A stretch of DNA of 64,000 bases from DASQEH01 sp963765725 (GTDB lineage Bacteria; Actinomycetota; Actinomycetes; Propionibacteriales; Nocardioidaceae). The translations under genes were made by a program, and so were the position numbers. Under the pieces are notes generated by a model. That model searched no databases and was not told where the DNA came from. It was given only the letters and a program-made list of their open reading frames with translations. Positions 25,291 to 33,291 of the stretch are shown piece by piece (the stretch's first letter is position 1; each line of letters begins with the position of its first letter). The stretch is taken from the NCBI GenBank assembly GCA_963765725.1, contig CAVXXI010000003.1, forward strand, positions 310,001 through 374,000. The letters are read 5' to 3'.

Positions 25291-27945
25291 GTGACTGACG
25301 ACATCACCACCGCCCCCGACGGACCCGGCGGTCGGATCGAGCCGGTCGAGCTGCAGGCCGAGATGCAGCGGTCCTACATCGACTACGCGATGGCGGTCAT
25401 CGTCGGCCGAGCCCTCCCCGACGTCCGCGACGGCCTGAAGCCTGTCCACCGCCGGGTGCTGTACGCGATGTACGACGGCGGCTATCGGCCCGACCGTGGC
25501 TTCTCCAAGTGCTCCCGCGTCGTCGGTGACGTGATGGGGCAGTACCACCCGCACGGCGACACGGCGATATACGACACCCTGGTCCGGCTGGCGCAGCCGT
25601 GGGTGATGCGTGCCCCGCTCGTGTCGGGGCAGGGCAACTTCGGCTCCCCGGGCAACGACCGCGCCGCCGCGATGCGCTACACCGAGTGCAAGATGGCGCC
25701 GCTCGCCATGGAGATGGTCCGCGACATCGAGCAGGACACCGTCGACTTCCGGCCCAACTACGACGGTCGGAGCGAGGAGCCGGTACTGCTGCCGGCGCGG
25801 TTCCCCAACCTGCTCGTCAACGGCTCGGCCGGCATCGCCGTCGGGATGGCCACGAACATCCCGCCGCACAATCTCCGCGAGGTCGCCGACGGGGTCCAGT
25901 GGGCTCTCGCGCACCCCGAGGCGTCACGCGCCGAGCTCCTCGATGCGCTCATCGAGCGCGTACACGGGCCCGACTTCCCGATGGGTGCCCTCATCGTCGG
26001 GCGCCAGGGGATCGAGCAGGCGTACCGCACCGGTCGCGGCTCGGTGACGATGCGGGCGATCGTCGACGTCGAAGAGGACAACAAGGGCCGCACGACCCTG
26101 GTGATCACCCAGCTCCCGTACCAGGTGAACCCCGACAACCTGGCGCTGAAGATCGCCGAGCTCGCCGACTCCGGGCGGGTGCAGGGGATCGCCGACGTGC
26201 GTGACGACTCGTCGTCGCGTACCGGGCAGCGGCTCGTCGTCGTGCTGAAGCGCGACGCGGTCGCGCGGGTCGTGCTCAACAATCTGTACAAGCACACACC
26301 GCTGCAGGAGAACTTCAGCTGCAACATGCTCGCGCTGGTCGACGACGTGCCGCGCACCTTGAGCCTCGACCAGTTCGTGACCAGCTGGGTCGACCACCAG
26401 ATCGACGTCATCCAGCGCCGGACCCGCTACCGCCTGCGCGAGGCCGAGAAGCAGGCGCACGTCTACCGCGGTCTCGTCAAGGCCCTGGACGCACTCGACG
26501 ACGTCATCGCGCTGATCCGCCGGAGCCAGACGGCCGACGAGGCGCGGGAGGAGCTCATGACGTTCCTGGACATCGACGAGATTCAGGCACGGGCGATCCT
26601 TGACATGCAGCTGCGGCGACTGGCGGCGCTCGAGCGGCAGCGGATCATCGACGAGCTGGCCCGGATCGAGACCGAGATCGCCGACCTCGAGGACATCCTC
26701 GCCAACGAGACGCGCCAGCGCACCATCGTCAGCGACGAGCTCACTGCGATCGTCGACAAGTTCGGCGACGCCCGACGCAGCACGATCATCCCCGCCGACG
26801 GTGACCTGTCGATGGAGGACCTGATCCCCGACGAGGACGTCGTCATCACCATCACCCGGGGCGGGTACGCCAAGCGCACGAAGGCCGACCTGTACCGCGT
26901 CCAGAAGCGCGGCGGCAAGGGTGTACGCGGGGCGGCCCTGCGCGGCGACGACCTGGTCGACCACTTCTTCGCCTCGACCAACCACCACTGGCTGCTGTTC
27001 TTCACGACGGCCGGGCGGGTGTACCGGACGAAGGCGTACCACCTGCCGGAGTCGGCTCGCGACGCGAAGGGTGGGCACGTCGCCGGCCTGCTGTCGTTCC
27101 AGCCCGATGAGCAGATCGCGCAGGTGCTCGCGATCCGTGACTATGATCAGGCGCCGTACCTCGTGCTTGCCACCCGCCGCGGGTACGTGAAGAAGACACG
27201 GCTGGTCGACTACAACTCGCCGCGCCAGGCCGGAGTCATCGCCATCAACTTCCGCGAGGACGACGACGAGCTGATCGGCGCGGAGTTGGTCACCGCTGAC
27301 GACGACCTCCTGCTCGTCTCGAGGAAGGGCCAGTCGGTGCGCTTCCGTGCCGACGACTCGCAGCTGCGCCCCATGGGCCGGGCCACGTCGGGCGTGACCG
27401 GCATGAAGTTCCGATCGGGCGACGAGCTGCTGTCCATGTCGGTGATCACGGCAGACACCGACGAGGATGCGCAGACGCGGTACGTGTTCACGGTTACCGA
27501 CGGCGGCTGGGCCAAGCGCAGCGACGTCAGTGAGTACCGGCTGCAAGGCCGCGGCGGCCTGGGGATCAAGGCCATGAAGCTCGCCGACGCGCGTGGCTCG
27601 CTCGTGGGTGCCATGGTCGTCACCGCCGGCGACGAGGTGATGGCGATCCGCGCGAGCGGTCAGGTGACGCGTTCAGTCGCAGGGGACGTGCCCTCGAAGG
27701 GCCGTGACACCATGGGTGTGAAGTTTGTGACCGTCGGCGCGTCGGACAGTGTCGTGGCCATCGCCCGCAACACCGAGCGAGAGGTGGACGAGATCGTCGA
27801 GGAGCTGGCCGCGGCTTCGGACGACGCCAACCCCTCCGTCGAGATGACGCAGGAGGGCGACATCGCCGGTACGATGCTGGACGACCACGACAATCCGGCC
27901 CCCGAAAGCCTGCCGGATCAGCAGGAGGACGAAAGCGATGAGTGA
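25291..27945 (+). CDS. gyrA: DNA gyrase subunit A
   Basis: The 884-aa subunit cuts and passes DNA. Catalytic Tyr130 lies in AAAMRYTEC; the quinolone region is HPHGDTAIYDTLVRL, with Thr91 at the E. coli Ser83 position and Asp95 at Asp87. The C-terminal wrapping domain contains the GyrA box QKRGGKGVRG, required for negative supercoiling. Start GTG 25291 follows AGAGGAG. The last codons overlap the start of the DUF3566 gene by 8 bases. Confidence 0.97.
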   Translation: MTDDITTAPDGPGGRIEPVELQAEMQRSYIDYAMAVIVGRALPDVRDGLKPVHRRVLYAMYDGGYRPDRGFSKCSRVVGDVMGQYHPHGDTAIYDTLVRLAQPWVMRAPLVSGQGNFGSPGNDRAAAMRYTECKMAPLAMEMVRDIEQDTVDFRPNYDGRSEEPVLLPARFPNLLVNGSAGIAVGMATNIPPHNLREVADGVQWALAHPEASRAELLDALIERVHGPDFPMGALIVGRQGIEQAYRTGRGSVTMRAIVDVEEDNKGRTTLVITQLPYQVNPDNLALKIAELADSGRVQGIADVRDDSSSRTGQRLVVVLKRDAVARVVLNNLYKHTPLQENFSCNMLALVDDVPRTLSLDQFVTSWVDHQIDVIQRRTRYRLREAEKQAHVYRGLVKALDALDDVIALIRRSQTADEAREELMTFLDIDEIQARAILDMQLRRLAALERQRIIDELARIETEIADLEDILANETRQRTIVSDELTAIVDKFGDARRSTIIPADGDLSMEDLIPDEDVVITITRGGYAKRTKADLYRVQKRGGKGVRGAALRGDDLVDHFFASTNHHWLLFFTTAGRVYRTKAYHLPESARDAKGGHVAGLLSFQPDEQIAQVLAIRDYDQAPYLVLATRRGYVKKTRLVDYNSPRQAGVIAINFREDDDELIGAELVTADDDLLLVSRKGQSVRFRADDSQLRPMGRATSGVTGMKFRSGDELLSMSVITADTDEDAQTRYVFTVTDGGWAKRSDVSEYRLQGRGGLGIKAMKLADARGSLVGAMVVTAGDEVMAIRASGQVTRSVAGDVPSKGRDTMGVKFVTVGASDSVVAIARNTEREVDEIVEELAAASDDANPSVEMTQEGDIAGTMLDDHDNPAPESLPDQQEDESDE

Positions 27946-28632
27946 CCCGTCGGACGAGCAGCCGATAGCACCACCGCGTTCGCTCGGCCGGCCGCCTGCT
28001 GCTCCGTCGAACGGGTCCGGTTCGTACCCGCCCGGGCAGTACCCGGGGCAACCTCAGGCCGCAATGAGCGGTCAGTCGGCTGCAGTCTCGGGGGGTCGCG
28101 TCCGTCCAGCGACGGGCAGACCGAGCGCAGCATGCCAGTGCCGCCGAATCCCAACCTGGGCTCGTCGGGTGCCGGCGTGGGCGCGACGACGATCGACAAG
28201 CGGGCGGAGAAGCAGGCACAGAAGGCGAGCAGGCGCGCGCAGGCAACCCGCCCGCGTACCGTGCGACGCGCCAAGCTGCGCGTCGTCCATGTGGACCCGT
28301 GGTCGGTCACGAAGGCGTCGTTCCTGCTGTCGATCGCCTTCGGGATCATGTGCGTGGTCGCCGTCTTCTTGATCTTCTCGATCATGAGTGCCTCGGGTCT
28401 GTGGGACAGCGTCAACAACACGATCCAGGGCGTCGTCGACCAGAAGCCGAAGAACGCCTTCAACATCAAGGACTACGTCGGCATGAGCCGGGTGATGGGC
28501 GTGACGATGCTCATCTCCGCGATCGACGTCGTCATCATCACAGCCCTGGCAACACTCGGCGCCTTCATCTACAACATGGCGGCGGCGCTGCTCGGCGGGG
28601 TGGAGATCACCTTGGCCGAGGACCTGCGTTGA
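27938..28632 (+). pseudogene. DUF3566 membrane protein, split by an apparent -1 shift at a G6 run
   Basis: Downstream of gyrA, ATG 27938 with a strong AGGAGG at 27923-27928 opens a Pro/Gln/Gly-rich frame typical of DUF3566 N-termini (SYPPGQYPGQPQAAMSGQSA). At the run of six G (28090-28095) the sensible protein moves to the next frame: SRPSSDGQTERS, then the conserved domain with RVVHVDPWSVTKASFLLSIA, two membrane helices and a final AEDLR at 28632. One extra G would restore one protein of about 230 aa. The conserved domain alone could start at ATG 28132 (166 aa), but that start has no ribosome-binding site. Either a sequencing error, a true mutation or recoding. Confidence 0.75.
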
Positions 28633-28702
28633 GCGGCCGGATTCCGGTTTGAGCCGCCCGAGAGCCATGGGGTAGCCTTCCCCGGCGACTCGTCGCAGCA
28701 CC

Positions 28703-28776
28703 GGGCCTATAGCTCAGACGGTTAGAGCGCTTCCCTGATAAGGAAGAGGTCAGAGGTTCAAGTCCTCTTAGGCCCA
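28703..28776 (+). tRNA. tRNA-Ile (anticodon GAT)
   Basis: A complete cloverleaf: acceptor GGGCCTA/TAGGCCC, D-arm AGCTCAGACGGTTAGAGC, anticodon loop CTGATAA with GAT, and T-arm AGAGGTTCAAGTCCTCT. CCA is not encoded (A is followed by CCC). This tRNA follows gyrA/DUF3566 in many actinobacteria. Its 3' 45 bases are duplicated at 32091-32135 by integration of a mobile element. Confidence 0.97.
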
Positions 28777-28778
28777 CC
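28734..28778 (+). repeat. attL: 45-bp direct repeat in tRNA-Ile 3' half
   Basis: The tRNA anticodon arm to the acceptor end, starting CCTGATAAGGAAGAGGTCAG, is identical over 45 bases to 32091-32135. It marks the left junction of an integrated element that kept the tRNA functional. Confidence 0.93.
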
Positions 28779-29016
28779 CCGCTGACCAGGCACTTCACCC
28801 CTCGCCGAAGCCTCCGCGCCCGTCGAATCGGCGCCTGACTGCTGCGATTGACGGCTACGGGTTACCCCTTCCACGCCCGGGAGCCGATCCAAGAGCCCTC
28901 CCACCAGGCCGACGGCCGCGCGCTGGTCCTCGGTGGTGACATGGGTGTAGATGTTCATGGTCACCGCGATCTGGCTGTGCCCGAGGATCGCCTTGGTCTC
29001 GCACGTCCGGAGCCCG
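28758..29016 (-). pseudogene. Tyrosine recombinase (phage/ICE integrase) C-terminal remnant
   Basis: Reading leftward, the frame gives ETKAILGHSQIAVTMNIYTH, the last catalytic box of tyrosine integrases, holding the conserved His (LGHS) and the nucleophilic Tyr (NIYTHV). It then runs through a variable tail into the tRNA and stops at 28758. Everything N-terminal of the fragment is missing; the GNAT gene starts its 3' end 5 bases away. It lies directly beside the att site, as integrase genes do. Confidence 0.85.
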
Positions 29017-29020
29017 GTAG

Positions 29021-29701
29021 TCAGCGCACGATAGCCAGGAATCGGCGCAACGCGTCGGCGCCAGTGACGGCGACCTCAGTGTCTGGTCGCACGTAGGTGG
29101 CCGGCGTTACCAGCACGCGCTGTTCGTAGACGCCGACCTTGCCGTGTGTCGTGTGCTGCATGATCCGGCGCTGCCCGTTCTCGGCATATCCCGTCTTGCG
29201 GCTCACCGCTGCAGAGGCGTGGTTTCCGACGACGTAGCCAGACTCGCATTCCAGAGCGCCGAGCTCGTCGAACGCGAACCCGACCACGAGTTGTCGCATC
29301 AGGGTCCCGGTGCCTCTACCGTGGTGCGCTAGTCCGAGCCACGAGCCGGTCTCGATGTGACGGGCCTGCGCGAAATCCCGCGCGTGCAGGTCTTGCATGC
29401 CGACAAGTTCGCCGTCGCGACGAACGGTCAGCGCCAGGCGCCAATTGTCGGGCGAAAACTGGGCTCGCTGTGTCCACCACCAGGCGAGGGAGGTTGTCGG
29501 GAATCTGTCAGGGGATCCCGGTCCGAATGGCTGCTGGTGCCACGACTGCAGGAAGGGCATGGGTTGGTCTGGTGCTTGAATGCCGCCTCGAACCAGCTGG
29601 ACAAGCTCGGGGAGATCGTCGTCGCGGAGGGCCGCCAGTTCGAGCAAACCGCTGGCAATTCGGAGTGCGAAGGGGGGAAAGATATCCTCTAGCGCGAGCA
29701 T
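29021..29701 (-). CDS. GNAT-family N-acetyltransferase (RimJ/RimL-like)
   Basis: The 226-aa protein has a RimJ/RimL-like GNAT fold: LALTVRRDGELVGMQDLHAR in the first half, then the acetyl-CoA motif GSWLGLAHHGRGTGTLMRQL and ALECESGYVVGNHASAAVS, in which a residue pair near the C-terminus orders the product. The target is unknown; relatives acetylate ribosomal protein N-termini or aminoglycosides. The open frame continues far upstream, but ATG 29701, with GGAG shortly before it, gives a normal GNAT length. It is inside the tRNA-Ile element. Confidence 0.8.
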   Translation of the reverse strand: MLALEDIFPPFALRIASGLLELAALRDDDLPELVQLVRGGIQAPDQPMPFLQSWHQQPFGPGSPDRFPTTSLAWWWTQRAQFSPDNWRLALTVRRDGELVGMQDLHARDFAQARHIETGSWLGLAHHGRGTGTLMRQLVVGFAFDELGALECESGYVVGNHASAAVSRKTGYAENGQRRIMQHTTHGKVGVYEQRVLVTPATYVRPDTEVAVTGADALRRFLAIVR

Positions 29702-29950
29702 GCTCCATTCTCTTCCTCCACGAGCTCCCGATGACACGACTTTCGCGGGGGTAGGTGTTCGGTTCTGGTCTGAACGGGGATTCGGATGCGCGCTCACGTC
29801 ACTCCAAATCGGAGGCGGCCACCATGCCAGGGGAACCTTCCGGTCGCTGTACACCGTGAGCGATCCCGATGCGGTCGCGGGTCGCGGCTGGGGCCCTGTC
29901 GCCGACCACGGGGGCAAGCCTGAGGTCTTAACGCGGTCTACCGTAACGGC

Positions 29951-30286
29951 ATGGCGTCCTTCATCAAGTCGGTGACCTTCGACTGTCAGCAGCCGCTCGG
30001 CGTCGCCACATTCACAGCTGGAGCACTCGGCTCCAACGTCGATGAGGACAGCACGGCCGACCGTGCCTGGGTCGAGCCGGCCGGATGGGGCGGACCAAGC
30101 TGTGGTTCGTCCGCGTACCCGAGCCCAAGACCGCGAAGAACCGCCAGCACTTCGATCTCCGGCCCACCGCTGACCGGGCGGCTGAGCGAGACAGGCTAAT
30201 TGCCCTCCGGAGCCATCGTCGTCCACGAGTACGACGAACTCACAGTGATGGCCGAGCCTGAGGGCAACGAATTCTGCCTCGAATAG
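29951..30286 (+). pseudogene. VOC/glyoxalase-family gene with two compensating frameshifts
   Basis: ATG 29951 opens MASFIKSVTFDCQQPLGVAT and VDEDSTADRAWVEPAGWGG, a VOC N-terminus. Near 30096 one base is missing; the frame then continues LWFVRVPEPKTAKNRQHFDL in a second frame. Near 30208 one base is extra, and the original frame returns as AIVVHEYDELTVMAEPEGN then EFCLE and stop at 30286. Between the two indels the starting frame meets a TAA at 30197. All three pieces align to one VOC protein of about 110 aa, so the gene is broken. Confidence 0.85.
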
Positions 30287-30406
30287 GGATTCCTAACTCG
30301 GCGCATCCAGTCGATCAGATGGCCACAGGCCTCTATGAGCAGCGCTGTGTCTTACCGCCGCGTGAGGGCGCAGACGCGGCAATCGTTTCGGTGCCACAGT
30401 GAGTCC

Positions 30407-30898
30407 ATGGAGGTTCGATCGGGCCGGGCCGATGATCGACCGGCACTCGTCGCGTTTCTCACTGACCACCAGTCCTTGCGCGTTGCGCGACGGGGAGAGC
30501 TCGTCGACTCCTTACGCCATCAAGCCTTCATCGCATGGGCGGGTGACGCGGTGGTGGGGGTGGCGACCTACTCGATCATCGAGAACGATTGCGAACTGCT
30601 GACCCTGCATGCTCGAAGCAGGTTCACGGGGACCGGCTCCGCCCTGCTGACCTCGGTGAAGGAGGTTGCCCGGCGCCGGGACTGCACGCGCCTGTGGGTG
30701 GTCACCACGAACGACAACGTGGACGCCCTGCGCTTCTATCAACGTCGCGGCTTCCGGCTCGCTCACCTCCGCGCGGGAGCCGTGAACCAGAGCCGGCGGA
30801 CACTGAAGCCTGAGATCCCGGTCATCGGCTCATACGGCATCGACCTTCGCGACGAGCTCGAGCTCGAGATCGACCTCCGCAGTCCTAGCAAGGACTGA
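30407..30898 (+). CDS. GNAT-family N-acetyltransferase
   Basis: The 163-aa protein is a compact GNAT: AFIAWAGDAVVGVATYSI, then the acetyl-CoA segment ARSRFTGTGSALLTSVKEVA and the C-terminal NVDALRFYQRRGFRLAHL typical of RimI-like enzymes. The substrate is not predictable. I took ATG 30407, which fits the family N-terminus (MEVRSGRADDRPAL), over an upstream frame extension. It lies in the tRNA-Ile element, and its composition is like the host. Confidence 0.8.
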   Translation: MEVRSGRADDRPALVAFLTDHQSLRVARRGELVDSLRHQAFIAWAGDAVVGVATYSIIENDCELLTLHARSRFTGTGSALLTSVKEVARRRDCTRLWVVTTNDNVDALRFYQRRGFRLAHLRAGAVNQSRRTLKPEIPVIGSYGIDLRDELELEIDLRSPSKD

Positions 30899-30950
30899 CT
30901 CATGCCGTCCGCGTAACCCGGCAGCGTCTTACCACCGCGAGTGTTCCTTC

Positions 30951-31232
30951 CTATTGGGTGGTCAGCCCTTCCCAGACGTCCTGGTCTTGCGGCAGAACTG
31001 TGCCATCCGGGAGTGGACCTCCGATGGGGGCGAGCGCTCGTTGGACAGCATCGCGGAAGAGTTCGTGCCGTGCCGCAACACCGCGGGCCGCTAGCCAACG
31101 CTTGATCACGTCGAAGAATGCCGGGTCGGCTTCGGCCAGCCGGGCGATGTCGTTCTTCCAGCCCTCGCTGCGAAATCCCGGTGCTGTGAACCACGCCTGC
31201 ACAGCAGCGACGAACGTGTGAAGTTGCCGCAT
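30951..31232 (-). CDS. Hypothetical protein (possible C-terminal fragment)
   Basis: I do not recognise this 93-aa product. From ATG 31232 it reads MRQLHTFVAAVQAWFTAPGF and continues with amphipathic helices (WKNDIARLAEADPAFFDVIK). The frame stays open to 31328, so a longer start is possible. No domain motif, signal peptide or membrane segment is visible. It could be the tail of a larger truncated gene inside the degraded element. Coding potential is supported only by codon pattern. Confidence 0.4.
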   Translation of the reverse strand: MRQLHTFVAAVQAWFTAPGFRSEGWKNDIARLAEADPAFFDVIKRWLAARGVAARHELFRDAVQRALAPIGGPLPDGTVLPQDQDVWEGLTTQ

Positions 31233-31364
31233 CCCCAGAGCCACTCCGGGCGATAGGCCCCGGTCCGACAGTCCTCGGCTTTGCGCGTGATGTCGCCCCC
31301 ATTGCCACGAAATGCAGCACACTGACACGCCTATGCGTCTGAGCCCGGCACCGCAGGTGCGGCG

Positions 31365-31709
31365 CTAGGTGAGCAGTTGCGATCGCATAATCAGCCCGTC
31401 GCTGACCCGATAGATGACGGCAGCGTGCATGTCGGTGGGGAACCCTTCGGAGACGAAGCCCGAGGCTTCCTCCTCGTCAATGACCCAGTCTCCGATGCTG
31501 ATGCGGTTCGGGATGTTGACGTGCAGATCCGGGCTCTGCGCAAAGAGCTTGGCATACAGAGCGTTGATGGCGTTGATTCCCTCCACCATCACGTTTCCGT
31601 CTGGCCCGACGACCGTGGCCTCAGGGTGATAGCAGGCCGTGAATGCCGCCGCGTCTCGGGCGTTAAATGCATCGACTTGTGCTTGAACAGCCTCGACCGG
31701 AGAGCTCAT
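31365..31709 (-). CDS. SnoaL/NTF2-like nuclear-transport-factor-fold protein
   Basis: The 114-aa protein starts MSSPVEAVQAQVDAFNARDA, the opening helix of SnoaL/NTF2-like folds, followed by FTACYHPEATVVGPDGNVM and a beta-rich second half with GDWVIDEEEASGF. These proteins bind small hydrophobic ligands, some as isomerases or cyclases; function cannot be specified. I chose ATG 31709 by family length; the frame stays open to 31787. It is the last gene before the right att repeat. Confidence 0.75.
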   Translation of the reverse strand: MSSPVEAVQAQVDAFNARDAAAFTACYHPEATVVGPDGNVMVEGINAINALYAKLFAQSPDLHVNIPNRISIGDWVIDEEEASGFVSEGFPTDMHAAVIYRVSDGLIMRSQLLT

Positions 31710-32090
31710 CTCGACAGCAGAGCATATCGACGCAGAGAGGTCAACTTTGCCGCCGAGCGGCGGCGACTCCTTCGTGGCGACGCACACTCAAAACGCCGCG
31801 CATCTCGCAATCTCAGCGGGTCTTGCCACCGCAGTCACCATATGGAGACCAGACGTAGTTGTGTTGCGGGCGGCGCCAGCGGGTGGCTATTACGGCTCCG
31901 GTGGCGCGCCGGCGGCCAGAGTAGCCAAGGGGACGAGCAGCAGGAGCATCATGCCGGACCCGAGGCTGTCGCTGACTGCATACGCCGCCAGGCCGTGCTG
32001 ACGGCTAGGGCCCCGTTCACAGCAGGCGGAACCCGGACCTAGCGGCGTACCTGCACGCGTAGAGCGCGGTTTCCACGCGCATCAAAGCGA

Positions 32091-32135
32091 CCTGATAAGG
32101 AAGAGGTCAGAGGTTCAAGTCCTCTTAGGCCCACC
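32091..32135 (+). repeat. attR: 45-bp copy of tRNA-Ile 3' end
   Basis: Identical to 28734-28778 over 45 bases, then diverges. It is not a functional tRNA because the acceptor 5' strand and D-arm are absent. It closes the integrated element. Confidence 0.93.
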
Positions 32136-32347
32136 TACGGCGGCGGTCGCCGAGCAGCGCGAACGCCGTTGACAGCGTCTCAAGCACCGCCGTCATTCGC
32201 CGTCGATACCTGACCGATTAACCGACGACGCGACTGCCCACGCTCGCCACTCGCCCGGTGCTCCATCGAAGTGCGGCGAGGGGTGGGCCAACAGCTCCAC
32301 GTCCCAGCCCACTCGACGGCGGGACAGCGACGTTCTTGGACACGGAT

Positions 32348-32366
32348 ACGCAACTAATGGTTGCGT
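32348..32366. promoter_or_regulatory. Operator 1: ACGCAAC-N5-GTTGCGT
   Basis: Perfect 7-bp inverted repeat with 5-base centre, 54 bases before the AHSA1 start. It overlaps TTGCGT (32361-32366), a -35-like element placed 17 bases from TACGGT at 32384-32389. A second, shorter copy follows at 32395-32409, so an ArsR dimer could block the promoter from both sides. Confidence 0.65.
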
Positions 32367-32394
32367 CCCTGCCAGCGGAACGGTACGGTGGTGC

Positions 32395-32409
32395 GCAACC
32401 AAACGTTGC
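32395..32409. promoter_or_regulatory. Operator 2: GCAAC-N5-GTTGC
   Basis: Same half-sites and same 5-base spacing as operator 1, with centres 45 bases apart. It overlaps the expected transcription start and ends just before the AGGAGG ribosome-binding site at 32410. Confidence 0.65.
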
Positions 32410-32419
32410 AGGAGGATCC

Positions 32420-32908
32420 ATGCAGAGTCAAAATCTTCGCCAGGACGTCGAGCTGGGCAGCATCGAGCGTGAGCTCTTCATCGACGCACCGCCAGAGGTC
32501 GTCTTCGAGGTGATCAGTGACGCTCGACATGTCGCCGAATGGTGGGCAGATGCCGCCACGTTTCAAGCACTGCCGGGCTCGACGGGCATGATCGCCTTCG
32601 GCACCGTCGACGATGGCGGAAAGGTCGTCACCCTCACCGTGGTGGAGGCGGTGCGGCCGAAGACGTTCTCGTTCCGCTGGACCCATGATGCGGAGGAAGC
32701 AGCAGACGTCGGCAACTCACTTCTCGTCACCTTCGAGCTGGTTCCGTCCGGCACCGGCACAGTGCTGAAGTTCGTCGAGACCGGCTTCCGCGAGATGGGC
32801 TGGGAGGCCGCGGTACTCGAGGCCACCTACCTCGATCACGTCACCGGATGGAAGCACTTCCTTCCCCGGCTGGTGGCGTACGCCGAGTTGTTGGGGAACC
32901 GGCCATGA
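32420..32908 (+). CDS. SRPBCC/AHSA1-family protein
   Basis: The 162-aa protein is of the AHSA1/SRPBCC ligand-binding fold: ERELFIDAPPEVVFEVISDA at the N-terminus, then WADAATFQALPGSTGM and KFVETGFREMGWEAAVLEAT near the C-terminal helix (which ends DHVTGWKHFLPRLVAYAELL). AHSA1 proteins in this context are often partners of ArsR regulators and of unknown function. ATG 32420 follows AGGAGG at 32410. It overlaps the ArsR gene as ATGA and is its operon mate. Confidence 0.85.
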   Translation: MQSQNLRQDVELGSIERELFIDAPPEVVFEVISDARHVAEWWADAATFQALPGSTGMIAFGTVDDGGKVVTLTVVEAVRPKTFSFRWTHDAEEAADVGNSLLVTFELVPSGTGTVLKFVETGFREMGWEAAVLEATYLDHVTGWKHFLPRLVAYAELLGNRP

Positions 32909-33291
32909 AGGAGGCAGTGAACCACATCGACGACGACCTGTGGTCGGCGATCGGCGACCCAACCCGGCGTCGGATACTCGACATGCTGCTGACGAACGGA
33001 GGCGGCACGGCCACCTCCCTCAGCGACCAACTGCCGGTCAGCCGGCAAGCGGTCGCCAAGCATCTCGGTGTCCTCGATCGCTCCGGTCTCGCGCACGGCG
33101 TCGCCGCTGGTCGCGAGCGTCGCTACGTGATCAACGGGGCGCAGTTCGCACGTGCGGTCGCCCAGCTCAACGCGGTCGGCAGTGCTTGGGACTCCCGACT
33201 CGCCCGTATCAAACGGATCGCAGAGACGATCCAACGCTCCCAGCAGCAGTCATCAGATCACACCTACACGAGGAGAACGGACAATGGTTGA
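32905..33291 (+). CDS. ArsR-family regulator
   Basis: The 128-aa regulator shows the ArsR winged helix: LWSAIGDPTRRRILDMLLTN, then LSDQLPVSRQAVAKHLGVLD and a wing containing GRERRYVI. It lacks a metal-binding cysteine motif, so an organic inducer is more likely. It lies between two AHSA1-type genes with 4- and 8-base overlaps, and probably represses the operon through the two GCAAC-N5-GTTGC operators upstream. Confidence 0.88.
   Translation: MKEAVNHIDDDLWSAIGDPTRRRILDMLLTNGGGTATSLSDQLPVSRQAVAKHLGVLDRSGLAHGVAAGRERRYVINGAQFARAVAQLNAVGSAWDSRLARIKRIAETIQRSQQQSSDHTYTRRTDNG

Larger units (their letters stand above)
28779..32135. mobile_element. Decayed 3.36-kb integrated element at tRNA-Ile
   Basis: The segment between the two 45-bp tRNA-Ile repeats contains an integrase stub, two GNAT acetyltransferase genes, a broken VOC gene, an NTF2-like gene and one unknown gene. 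No replication, transfer or capsid gene is left. It is best read as a remnant of a larger tRNA-targeting element (ICE, plasmid or prophage). Confidence 0.85.
31788..32419. other. Non-coding stretch holding the right att site and ArsR operon control region
   Basis: From 31788 to 32090 I see no gene. The 45-bp att repeat follows at 32091-32135. From 32136 the host sequence resumes with no recognisable gene up to the operator pair and promoter of the AHSA1-ArsR operon at 32348-32419. Confidence 0.6.

Noticed and set aside
32091..32135. Second tRNA-Ile gene
   Set aside because: Only the 3' 45 bases are present, with no D-arm or 5' acceptor strand, so it is an att copy.
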